From Actinomycetota bacterium (lineage in GTDB: Bacteria > Actinomycetota > Acidimicrobiia > Acidimicrobiales > Iamiaceae), in assembly GCA_017882935.1 (NCBI GenBank), contig JADGOP010000013.1:1-14876 (forward strand): DNA of 14,876 nucleotides, read 5' to 3'. Below are positions 1 to 7,598 of the stretch, piece after piece. A program made the translations under genes and the position numbers. Below the pieces are notes generated by a model. That model was not told where the DNA came from. It saw nothing but the letters and a program-made list of their open reading frames with translations, and searched no databases. The stretch's first letter is position 1, and every line of letters begins with the position of its first letter.

Positions 1-2307
1 GTGATCCTGGTGCTCGCCGGCGTGCTGCTGGTCCGCGGACGCCCCACGGCCACCGCCACGCCCGACGAGGCCGCCACCGTCGCCCCTCCCGATCCCGACG
101 CCGCGGCTCCACCTGCCGCCGATGCACGAGCCGCCCACTCCCTGGTGCGCCGCTCCCTGGGCGCGGTGGTCCTCGTCCTGGCGGTGCTGGGGCTGCTCGA
201 CCTCACCCGCGGCGCGCCCGAGTTCGGGTCGCAGCGCGTGGCCATCGCCCACGCGGGCGGGTTCGTCGGCGTGGCCGTCGGCCAGCCGCTGCGCTCGGCG
301 CTGTCGAGCTGGGGTGCGGTGTCGCTCCTGGTCCTGCTCGGCCTCGCCGGGCTCATCCTGCTCACGGGCGTCACCCTGCGCCGCGCTGCGGGCGCCACCG
401 CCGAGGGCGTCCGACCGGCCGGCAGCGCGGCCCGCCGTGCGCTGGGCTCGATGTTCCGGCTGGAGGCTCCCGCGCCTGGGCCGCCGGGCGACGCCGTGGC
501 GGGCCAGGGCGACGCCGACGCCGACCTTCGCTTCGACGGCCTCCCCTCGACCGACGCCGCTGCCGCCGGGCTCGCCCCCGGCGCCGACGGCGACAGCGCC
601 GACGGCACCATCGTGCTGCCCGCGGCGGCCGAAGACCCCTCGGTCTACGACCAGGACCTCGACGCCGCGCCGGGTGCTCCGGCGCGCAAGGGTGCCGCGG
701 CAAAGGCCACGGGTCCCACCGAGCAGCTCCAGATCGACCTCGGCCCCGCGGTGCGGCCCTCGGCCTGGAAGTTGCCGCCGCTCAAGCTGCTGTCGCGGGC
801 CGGCGCCCAGTCCGTCGACCGCAAGCTCATCGAGGAGACAGGCCGCACCCTCGAGCACGCGCTCGCCGAGCACGGCGTCGAGACCCGTCTCGTGGGCATG
901 ACCGTCGGCCCCACCGTCACGCGCTACGAGCTCGAGCTCGGTCCGGGCGTGAAGGTTGCCAAGGTCACGAGCCTCCACAAGGACATCGCCTACGCCATGG
1001 CCACGCCCGACGTGCGCATCCTGGCGCCGATCCCGGGCCGCCAGGCGATCGGCGTCGAGGTCCCCAACGTCCGCAAGCAGCTCGTGACGGTGGGCGACAT
1101 CCTGGCGAGCGAGGAGGCCCGCAAGGCCACCCACCCGCTCGAGGTGGCCATCGGGCGCGACATCGCGGGCAAGGCCGTGCTGGCCAACCTCGCCACCATG
1201 CCGCACGTGCTCATCGCCGGCGCCACGGGTGCCGGCAAGTCCTCGTGCATCAACTCGCTGATGACGTCCATCCTCATGCGCAGCACCCCCGACCAGGTGC
1301 GCCTCATCCTGGTCGACCCCAAGCGGGTCGAGCTGGGCCAGTACAACGGCCTCCCGCACCTGCTCACCGACGTGGTCACCAGCCCCAAGAAGGCGGCCAA
1401 CGCGCTGTCGTGGGCGGTGCGCGAGATGGAGCGGCGCTACGACCTGCTGTCGGAGGTGGGCGTTCGCGACATCACCGGCTACAACGCCGCCTTCGACCGT
1501 GGCGACCTGCAGGCGCCGCTCGGCAGCGACCGTGAGTACGCCCGGCTGCCGTTCATCCTGATCGTGGTCGACGAGCTCAACGACCTCATGATGGTGGCGG
1601 CCCGCGACGTCGAGGAGTCCATCACCCGCATCGCGCAGATGGCCCGCGCCGTGGGGCTGCACCTGGTCGTGGCCACGCAGCGCCCCTCGGTCAACGTCAT
1701 CACCGGTGTCATCAAGGCCAACATCCCGGCGCGCTGGGCGTTCGCGGTGTCGAGCCTCGCCGACAGCCGGGTCATCCTCGACCAGCCCGGGGCCGAGAAG
1801 CTGCTCGGCAAGGGCGACATGCTGCTGCTCGGCCCGGCGTCGAGCATCGCCCGGCGCATCCAGGGCTCCTGGGTCACCGAGGACGAGGTCCGTGCCGCCG
1901 TGGCGCACTGGAAGCGCCAGGCGCCCGAGGTCACCTACGACGACGAGGTGCAGGGCTCCGACGACGGCCCGGGCGGCAGTGCCGGTACCAGCGGGTCGGC
2001 CGGTGGCGGCGGGGGAGGCGCGGGTGACGACGACGACGACCTGCTGGCCCAGGCCCGCGAGCTCGTGGTCCGCTCCCAGCTCGGGTCCACGTCCATGCTG
2101 CAGCGCAAGCTGCGCGTCGGGTTCGCGCGGGCGGGCCGCATCATGGACCTGCTCGAGCAGCAGGGCGTGGTCGGGCCGTCCACCGGCTCCAAGTCGCGCA
2201 CGGTGCTCATGACCGTCGAGGAGCTCGACGGCAGCGGCTCGTCCCTCGGCACCCCGATGCCGGGCGACGACCCCGCCGGGGCCTACCCCGACGACCTCAC
2301 CGACTGA
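1..2307 (+). CDS. ftsK: DNA translocase FtsK/SpoIIIE, 5' end probably cut by the window
   Basis: Septum-anchored hexameric ATPase that pumps DNA to clear chromosome ends during division. The visible part is 768 residues. Hydrophobic stretches lie at about residues 1-11, 52-66 and 104-124, fewer than the usual N-terminal membrane set. The frame is open from base 1, so the true start is probably upstream; the GTG at base 1 is only a possible start. An acidic, Ala/Pro/Gly-rich linker (about 130-245) leads to the motor. Walker A is GATGAGKS at 407-414, and Walker B is ILIVVDELND with D524 and E525. The family stretch ATQRPSVNVITG follows. A Gly-rich, Asp-rich spacer (about 655-680) precedes the C-terminal winged-helix gamma domain (about 681-750, including TSMLQRKLRVGF and RAGRIMDLLEQQGVVGP), which reads DNA polarity sequences. 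The usual Ala after Walker B DEL is Asn here. Identity is certain; the N-terminus is not. Confidence 0.95.
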   Translation: MILVLAGVLLVRGRPTATATPDEAATVAPPDPDAAAPPAADARAAHSLVRRSLGAVVLVLAVLGLLDLTRGAPEFGSQRVAIAHAGGFVGVAVGQPLRSALSSWGAVSLLVLLGLAGLILLTGVTLRRAAGATAEGVRPAGSAARRALGSMFRLEAPAPGPPGDAVAGQGDADADLRFDGLPSTDAAAAGLAPGADGDSADGTIVLPAAAEDPSVYDQDLDAAPGAPARKGAAAKATGPTEQLQIDLGPAVRPSAWKLPPLKLLSRAGAQSVDRKLIEETGRTLEHALAEHGVETRLVGMTVGPTVTRYELELGPGVKVAKVTSLHKDIAYAMATPDVRILAPIPGRQAIGVEVPNVRKQLVTVGDILASEEARKATHPLEVAIGRDIAGKAVLANLATMPHVLIAGATGAGKSSCINSLMTSILMRSTPDQVRLILVDPKRVELGQYNGLPHLLTDVVTSPKKAANALSWAVREMERRYDLLSEVGVRDITGYNAAFDRGDLQAPLGSDREYARLPFILIVVDELNDLMMVAARDVEESITRIAQMARAVGLHLVVATQRPSVNVITGVIKANIPARWAFAVSSLADSRVILDQPGAEKLLGKGDMLLLGPASSIARRIQGSWVTEDEVRAAVAHWKRQAPEVTYDDEVQGSDDGPGGSAGTSGSAGGGGGGAGDDDDDLLAQARELVVRSQLGSTSMLQRKLRVGFARAGRIMDLLEQQGVVGPSTGSKSRTVLMTVEELDGSGSSLGTPMPGDDPAGAYPDDLTD

Positions 2308-2311
2308 CCCT

Positions 2312-2452
2312 CCTCCGGCGAATGTTCTGTGGGAAGCCCCGGTATTCGGCCACTTTCCCGGTTAGCTGTAGTTAGCAGTTCGCGCGCTTGCTGGAGTTTC
2401 CCCCAGAAGTACCCGTTATCCGGGGCTTCCCACAGAACATTCGCAACGGAGG
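2312..2452. repeat. Large foldback element: perfect 25-bp inverted repeat with 77-nt centre
   Basis: The arms 2318-2342 (beginning GCGAATGTTC) and 2420-2444 are exact reverse complements over 25 of 25 bases. Outside them CCTCCG (2312-2317) and CGGAGG (2447-2452) pair again after a 2-nt bulge. Inside, after a 4x4 mismatch, CGG (2347-2349) pairs with CCG (2413-2415) and ACTT (2352-2355) with AAGT (2407-2410). The centre (2343-2419) is visibly richer in A/T than the flanks and has a small AGCAG/TTGCT hairpin and a GTTAG direct repeat. It begins a few bases after the ftsK stop. It could be a MITE-like non-autonomous element, a structured RNA, or a processing or termination structure. No clear target-site duplication flanks the arms and no U-tract follows, so the class is open. 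Confidence 0.85.
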
Positions 2453-2466
2453 TGGACGGGGTGGAG

Positions 2467-2504
2467 TTGGTGGGAAAGCTGATCTGATAGGTAGGCTTTC
2501 GGGC
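2467..2504 (+). promoter_or_regulatory. Probable leaderless promoter of the DUF4395 gene
   Basis: TAGGCT at 2492-2497 matches the actinobacterial -10 pattern TANNNT and ends exactly 7 nt before the ATG at 2505, so transcription would start at or next to the start codon. A weak -35-like TTGGTG sits at 2467-2472 with a long 19-nt spacer. No good ribosome binding site lies before the ATG. It lies just downstream of the foldback element. Confidence 0.55.
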
Positions 2505-3014
2505 ATGCGGCAGCTGTTCTCCTTCCCGAACCCCGTGAACGAGCTCGCGGCCCGCACCGTCGCAGGCGGCGTGCTGCTGCTGTGCGTCGCCACCGTCATC
2601 ACCGGCTCGCCGCTGCTGCTCGGCCTGCTCGCCTACGGCTTCGTCGCCCGCGTGCTCACCGGCCCCACGCTCAGTCCGCTGGGCCAGCTCGCCACCCGGG
2701 TGATCGCCCCGCGCCTCGGCCCGGCCCGACCCGTGCCGGGCCCGCCCAAGCGGTTCGCCCAGGGCGTCGGCATGGCCTTCACCGTCACTGCGGCCGTCGC
2801 CTGGTTCGGCTTCGGCGCCCACACCTTCGCGCTGGTGCTCGTGGCGCTCATGACCGTGCCCGCGTTCCTCGAGTCGGCGTTGGGCTACTGCATCGGCTGC
2901 AAGATGTTCGCCGGGCTCATGAAGGTCGGCATCATCCCGGTCTCGGTGTGCGAGGCCTGCGCCGACCTGTCGCAGCGCTACCCCGAGCGGTACCCCGACA
3001 CCGCGAACGCCTGA
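2505..3014 (+). CDS. DUF4395 family integral membrane protein
   Basis: A 169-residue membrane protein of the DUF4395 family, biochemical role unknown. The family opening is clear (FPNPVNELAARTVAGG, residues 6-21). About four hydrophobic segments follow, near 18-34, 36-50, 89-105 and 107-126. The C-terminal part carries two CxxC pairs, C129-C132 in GYCIGCK and C149-C152 in VCEACA, which suggests thiol redox chemistry or metal binding at the membrane face. Members of this family are often found beside thioredoxin- or rhodanese-like genes, but none is next to it here. The ATG at 2505 is chosen because the family consensus begins there and a -10 hexamer sits 7 nt upstream. In-frame starts further 5' would fall inside the foldback element. 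Confidence 0.88.
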   Translation: MRQLFSFPNPVNELAARTVAGGVLLLCVATVITGSPLLLGLLAYGFVARVLTGPTLSPLGQLATRVIAPRLGPARPVPGPPKRFAQGVGMAFTVTAAVAWFGFGAHTFALVLVALMTVPAFLESALGYCIGCKMFAGLMKVGIIPVSVCEACADLSQRYPERYPDTANA

Positions 3015-3040
3015 CCGGGGTCCCCCACGTCCGACCCTGG

Positions 3041-3064
3041 TCATCCCCCGCCCGCGCGGGATGA
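3041..3064 (+). terminator. Candidate GC hairpin between the DUF4395 and GNAT genes
   Basis: TCATCCC (3041-3047) pairs with GGGATGA (3058-3064) around a 10-nt GC loop, starting 26 nt after the DUF4395 stop. There is no T-run. The right arm contains the ATG at 3061, so the hairpin could either end the upstream transcript or hide the first possible GNAT start codon. Confidence 0.35.
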
Positions 3065-3663
3065 TCGTGGCTGTGACCACGGAGCCCCCCGCGGACGACA
3101 TCGGCATCAGACCCATGGAGCCGGGTGACGCCGCGCGCCTCGTCGAGTTCCACGAGGCGCTGTCGGAGCACACCAAGGAGCGTCGCTACTTCACGCCGCA
3201 CCCGCACCTCACCGACGCCGAGGTGCACCACTTCACCAACGTCGACCACAACCGCCGCGAGGCGCTCGTGGCCGTCGTCGACGACAACATCGTGGGCGTC
3301 GGTCGCTACGAGATGCTGCACGACCCACTGGCGGCCGAGGTCGCGTTCGTGGTCGGTGACGCCTGGCAGCGACGCGGCATCGGGCGCGCCCTGTTCGAGG
3401 CGCTGGCCCAGCGGGCGATCGCCAACGGCATCCACCGCTTCGTGGCCGACACCCTCGACGGCAACGCCCCCATGATCGGGCTGCTGCGCTCGTCCGGGGT
3501 CGATGTCCGCGAGGAGCACGAGCTGGGCCGGGCCGAGTTCGTCCTCACCCTGATCGACGGCGGCTCCGGCGCGCTGCCGCAGCGCCACCCCCACCCGCAC
3601 GACGGCGGCGCCGGGGGCGATGGCGCGGTCAGCGAAGGTCGAACCCCAGACGGAACGACGTGA
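3061..3663 (+). CDS. GNAT-family N-acetyltransferase, Pat-like
   Basis: Transfers an acyl group from acyl-CoA to an amine; the substrate is not identifiable. The 200-residue protein is one GNAT domain. The acyl-CoA loop is QRRGIGRA at about 103-110, preceded by the strand AEVAFVVGDAW. The layout (EALSEHTKERRYF near the N-terminus, then VDHNRREALVAV, VGRYEMLHDPLAAEVAFVV and a late GNAPMIGLLRSSG) resembles the acetyltransferase domain of bacterial protein lysine acetyltransferases of the Pat type, without their regulatory or CoA-ligase-like domains. Residues past about 165 are a His/Gly-rich low-complexity tail. The start is uncertain: ATG 3061 lies in a hairpin, whereas GTG 3073 has GATGAT ending 7 nt upstream, the spacing seen at other starts here. 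The 3' end overlaps the convergent P450 gene by 35 bp. Confidence 0.85.
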   Translation: MIVAVTTEPPADDIGIRPMEPGDAARLVEFHEALSEHTKERRYFTPHPHLTDAEVHHFTNVDHNRREALVAVVDDNIVGVGRYEMLHDPLAAEVAFVVGDAWQRRGIGRALFEALAQRAIANGIHRFVADTLDGNAPMIGLLRSSGVDVREEHELGRAEFVLTLIDGGSGALPQRHPHPHDGGAGGDGAVSEGRTPDGTT

Positions 3664-4828
3664 CCGGGGTGACGAAGATGTTGGCCTCGAGGTCGGGGCC
3701 CTCGACCACGCGCAGGTTGGTGATGCGCTGCGTGAGCCGCTCGAAGAGCAGCCGCAGCTCGTAGCGGGCCAGCGAGGCGCCCAGGCAGAAGTGGGTGCCG
3801 AACCCGAACGCCACGTGGGGGTTCTGCGCCCGACGGATGTCGAAGCGGTACGGGTCGTCGAAGACCCGCTCGTCGCGGTTGGCCGACGGGTACAACAGGA
3901 TCATGCGGTCGCCCGGCTCGATGGCCTGGCCCGCCACCGTGGTGGCCGCCGTGGCCGTGCGGAAGAAGTTGTTGAGCGGCGTGACCCAGCGGATGAGCTC
4001 CTCGACGGCGCCGGGGACGAGGCTCGGGTCCTGCGCCAGGGCCTCCCACTGGTCGGGGTGCTCGCAGAAGGTGGCGAGGCCGCGCGCGATGACCGTGCGG
4101 GTGGTCTCGGCGCCGCCGGAGATGACGAGGCCGGTCTCGTTGACGAGCGTCTCGACGCCGAGCGGGCACCCATCGATCTCGGCGTGTGCCCAGGTGCTCA
4201 CGAGGTCGTCGGCGGGGCACGCCTTGCGGGCCTCGACCGTCTCGGTGAGGACCGGGACGAACTCCATGATCGCCGACATGAACCCCGCCGCCGCGGTCTC
4301 GTCGGTGACCGACTGGTCGTAGCGCATCATCCGCTCCGACCACGAGGTGATGTCGGCCCAGTTCTCCTCGGGGAACCCGAGCAGGTGCGCGGTGAGGCGC
4401 GCCGGGAGCTGCGCGGCGAGCTCCGACACGACCTCGAGCTCGCCGGCCTCGAGGAAGCCGGCGAGGAGCCCGTCGATGCGGTCGACGAGGAACGGCTCGA
4501 GGGCGCGGACGGCCTTGGGGGTGAAGCGGCGCGAGATCAGACGGCGCTGCGCGGCGTGACGGGGATCGTCGAGCGAGATCATGTTGTCCTCGGCGCCGGG
4601 GAAGAACGAGCGGTAGCCCTGGCCCGACACGAAGACCTCGTCGTGGCGCTCCACGTCGATGATCTCGGGGTGGCCGAGCACGGCCCACAGCCCGTTCCTG
4701 TCGTCGTGCGCCAGCGGGCCCTGCGCCCGAAGCTCCCGGAACGACTCGTGCATCGCGGGCAGGTCGACGTAGAACGCGGGGTCGAGGAGGTCGGGCACGG
4801 TCGAAGTTGACTGGTCGGTCAAGTTCAT
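3629..4828 (-). CDS. Cytochrome P450, CYP142/CYP125-like
   Basis: A soluble bacterial class I P450 of 399 residues, a normal length, inserting oxygen into a substrate with electrons from a ferredoxin and reductase that are not encoded here. The I-helix oxygen-activation motif is GGAETT (238-243), the K-helix ExxR is E277-R280, and the heme loop FGFGTHFCLG has its thiolate ligand at C348. The C-helix stretch DDPRHAAQRRLISRRFTP is also typical. The string from the I-helix to the heme loop recalls actinobacterial CYP142/CYP125 enzymes that hydroxylate the sterol side chain. The family assignment is from memory of those sequences and should be tested; no other sterol-degradation gene is in view. 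Start ATG 4828 has a TACAGT hexamer 7 nt upstream. It lies 41 nt downstream of the ABC permease gene on the same strand and overlaps the GNAT gene tail to tail. Confidence 0.92.
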   Translation of the reverse strand: MNLTDQSTSTVPDLLDPAFYVDLPAMHESFRELRAQGPLAHDDRNGLWAVLGHPEIIDVERHDEVFVSGQGYRSFFPGAEDNMISLDDPRHAAQRRLISRRFTPKAVRALEPFLVDRIDGLLAGFLEAGELEVVSELAAQLPARLTAHLLGFPEENWADITSWSERMMRYDQSVTDETAAAGFMSAIMEFVPVLTETVEARKACPADDLVSTWAHAEIDGCPLGVETLVNETGLVISGGAETTRTVIARGLATFCEHPDQWEALAQDPSLVPGAVEELIRWVTPLNNFFRTATAATTVAGQAIEPGDRMILLYPSANRDERVFDDPYRFDIRRAQNPHVAFGFGTHFCLGASLARYELRLLFERLTQRITNLRVVEGPDLEANIFVTPVTSFRLGFDLR

Positions 4829-4835
4829 GGGCACG

Positions 4836-4841
4836 ACTGTA
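4836..4841 (-). promoter_or_regulatory. Leaderless-type -10 of the P450 gene
   Basis: Read on the minus strand, TACAGT is followed by 7 nt and then the ATG at 4828. No clear -35 is visible. Its presence in the 41-nt gap after the ABC operon argues that the P450 gene can be transcribed separately from the exporter genes. Confidence 0.55.
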
Positions 4842-4869
4842 CCGGTGGCGTCCGGCGCCCGGTGTCGGG

Positions 4870-5715
4870 TCAGGGTTGCAGCAGCCGGCCGAGGCGTCGG
4901 GTGGCGATGCGCGGGCCCACGGCGCCCATGACGGCCAGGTAGGCCACGTGGCCGAGGGTGGCGGGGCCGACGTGGCCCAGCGTGAGGGAGCGCAGCAGCG
5001 CGACGCCCTGGTAGAGCGGCGTGACCCGCACCAGCAGTCGGATGCCCGGGGGGTAGGTCGACAGCGGGTAGAAGGTGGCCGAGAACAGGAACAGGGGCAG
5101 GATGGCCAACTGCACCAGGTCGAAGTCCTGCCAGCTCTTCATGAACGAGGTGGCGGCCAGTCCGGTGCCGGCGAACGCGAAGCCGATGAGGATGGCGGCG
5201 GGCACGGCGAACACGGCCCACCACGACGCGACCAGGCCCATCGCCACCATCACGAAGAGGAAGACCACCGCGTAGGCCGCCCCGCGCAGCAGGGCGTACC
5301 CCACCTCGCCGAGCGCCACGTCGGCCACGCTGACGGGTGTGGCGAGCACCGCCTCGTAGACCTTGGCGTACTTGAGCTTGAAGAAGACGTTCATGGTCGA
5401 CTCGTAGATGGCGCCGTTCATGGCCGACGACGCCATCAGCGCCGGCGCCACGAAGGCCTCGTAGCTGACCGACTCGCCGCCGCCGTGCACGTTGCCCACG
5501 AGCTTGCCGATGCCGACGCCGATGGACAGCAGGTAGAAGAGCGGCTCGAACAGGCCCGAGATGACGATCATCCACTGCCGCCGGTACACCATGAGGTCGC
5601 GCTCGATGAGCAGCAGCGCCCGGCGCCGGCCCAGCACCGAGGGCGGCACCACGCGGCTGATGAGCCCACGCGAGGGCGGTGGCGGGGGCGCCAGCACGTC
5701 GGGCGGGGCGCCCAT
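4870..5715 (-). CDS. ABC-2 type exporter permease (second permease)
   Basis: Integral membrane subunit of an ABC exporter, 281 residues, NodJ/DrrB-like. Residues 1-30 are a cytoplasmic, proline-rich tail with five consecutive prolines at 10-14. ALLLIERDLMVYRRQW leads into about six membrane segments. The central region EAVLATPVSVADVALGE and the later LFLFSATFYPLSTYPPGIRLL followed by TPLYQGVALLRSLTLG are ABC-2 permease signatures. Its ATG shares one base with the stop of the upstream permease (TGATG), and no Shine-Dalgarno sequence is evident, so translation is probably coupled by re-initiation. It is distinct from the first permease, so the transporter is probably a heterodimer in the membrane. 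The substrate is unknown. Confidence 0.9.
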   Translation of the reverse strand: MGAPPDVLAPPPPPSRGLISRVVPPSVLGRRRALLLIERDLMVYRRQWMIVISGLFEPLFYLLSIGVGIGKLVGNVHGGGESVSYEAFVAPALMASSAMNGAIYESTMNVFFKLKYAKVYEAVLATPVSVADVALGEVGYALLRGAAYAVVFLFVMVAMGLVASWWAVFAVPAAILIGFAFAGTGLAATSFMKSWQDFDLVQLAILPLFLFSATFYPLSTYPPGIRLLVRVTPLYQGVALLRSLTLGHVGPATLGHVAYLAVMGAVGPRIATRRLGRLLQP

Positions 5716-6566
5716 CAGACGACCAGCCGGCGGCGGTGCGTGACGACGGCGAGGGCCAGGCCCACCAGCGTCCAGGCGAGCAGGTACCCGCAGTGGCTCA
5801 CCACGCCCACCGCGGTGGCGTGCCCGAACGCGAGCTGGCGGCACAGGGTGACGCCGTGCCACAGCGGGGTGAGGTAGGCGATGGGGCGCAGCACCGGCGG
5901 GAGCTGCGAGATCGGGAAGAAGGTGCCGGAGAACAGGAACATCGGCATGATCACGAAGCGGAAGAGCCCGGCGAAGGCCGCGTCGTTCTCGCGGGTGGCC
6001 GCGAACGCGGTGATGGGCCCGGCGTAGGCCAGCCCGGTGAGGACCGACACGGGGATGGCCCACACGACGTCGACCGATTCGACGGCTCCGAACAGCGCCA
6101 TGACCAACACGAAGATGACCGCGGTCATGAGCAGCCGGGCCGCGACCCAGAGGAAGCGCCCGAGCACGATGCCCGTGACCCCGACCGGGCTGGCGAGCAT
6201 GGCGAAGTAGGTGCGGACCCACTTGATGGCGGCCATGACCGGGTAGGTGCACTCGAACGCGGCGATCTGCATGAGCGTGGCGGCGAGCAGGCCCGGCGCG
6301 AGGTACTGGAGGTAGGTGACGTGGCCGAGGGAGGCGGTGGCCCCGCTGGTGTGGCCCTTGTCGACCAGGCTGCCCAGGCCCACCCCCATGGCCAGCAGGA
6401 ACAGCGCGGGGTTGAGGAACGACGACACCACCGAGCCGCGCCAGGTGCGGCGATACGTGAGCAGGCAGTACTCGAACACCCGCAGCGCGCCGGCCAGCGT
6501 CGACGGCGGGTCGAGCTCGGCTCCCTGCGGCGGGGCGACGGCGGCGGGGGAGGGAGGCGACGACAT
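5715..6566 (-). CDS. ABC-2 type exporter permease (first permease)
   Basis: Membrane subunit of the same exporter, 283 residues. The N-terminal 25 residues are Pro/Ala-rich. RVFEYCLLTYRRTWRG precedes about six membrane helices. LASPVGVTGIVLGRFLW and MFLFSGTFFPISQLPPVLRPIAYLTPLWHGV are the conserved ABC-2/NodJ features, the second also being present in the partner permease. The start ATG 6566 follows the ATPase stop after 2 nt (TGACCATG), which indicates translational coupling in an ATPase-permease-permease operon. The two permeases share layout but differ in sequence, consistent with an old duplication. Confidence 0.9.
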   Translation of the reverse strand: MSSPPSPAAVAPPQGAELDPPSTLAGALRVFEYCLLTYRRTWRGSVVSSFLNPALFLLAMGVGLGSLVDKGHTSGATASLGHVTYLQYLAPGLLAATLMQIAAFECTYPVMAAIKWVRTYFAMLASPVGVTGIVLGRFLWVAARLLMTAVIFVLVMALFGAVESVDVVWAIPVSVLTGLAYAGPITAFAATRENDAAFAGLFRFVIMPMFLFSGTFFPISQLPPVLRPIAYLTPLWHGVTLCRQLAFGHATAVGVVSHCGYLLAWTLVGLALAVVTHRRRLVV

Positions 6567-6568
6567 GG

Positions 6569-7513
<945 letters not shown>

Positions 7514-7520
7514 CCGCGCC

Positions 7521-7526
7521 AAGCTA
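7521..7526 (-). promoter_or_regulatory. Leaderless-type -10 of the ABC exporter operon
   Basis: On the minus strand TAGCTT is followed by 7 nt and ATG 7513. Immediately upstream, where a -35 would sit, is the palindromic stretch at 7527-7552, listed separately. Confidence 0.55.
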
Positions 7527-7552
7527 CCGGCGGGGTGCGACACCAGCGCCGG
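7527..7552. promoter_or_regulatory. Candidate operator palindrome upstream of the ABC operon
   Basis: CCGGCG (7527-7532) and CGCCGG (7547-7552) are perfect inverted arms, and inside them GGTG (7534-7537) pairs with CACC (7541-7544) around CGA. The two halves differ in spacing by one base. It directly abuts the -10 of the ATPase gene, a position at which a repressor would block transcription. No TetR- or MarR-type regulator gene is adjacent. In DNA this GC-rich such a palindrome could be chance. Confidence 0.35.
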
Positions 7553-7583
7553 GAGTTCCGGCGGCCAGCGTCGCCACCAGCAC

Positions 7584-7589
7584 TAGCGT
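7584..7589 (+). promoter_or_regulatory. Possible -10 of the EamA transporter gene
   Basis: TAGCGT fits TANNNT but ends 9 nt before ATG 7599, slightly further than at the other starts in the window. It may give a very short leader rather than none. The divergent promoter of the ABC operon lies 58 bp away. Confidence 0.4.
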
Positions 7590-7598
7590 TCGCGGCCG

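Noticed and set aside
2318..2330. GAATGTTC in the foldback arms as a LexA (SOS) box.
   Set aside because: The actinobacterial SOS box needs GAAC-N4-GTTC; the arm does not provide that symmetry by itself.
2308..2504. A transposase or integrase gene associated with the foldback.
   Set aside because: No coding frame in the gap or next to it resembles one; any mobility would have to be supplied in trans.
7514..7543. In-frame ATG at 7543 giving ten extra residues on the ABC ATPase.
   Set aside because: The TAGCTT -10 lies between it and ATG 7513 at leaderless spacing, and the extra residues (MSHPAGSLAR) are not part of the ABC domain.
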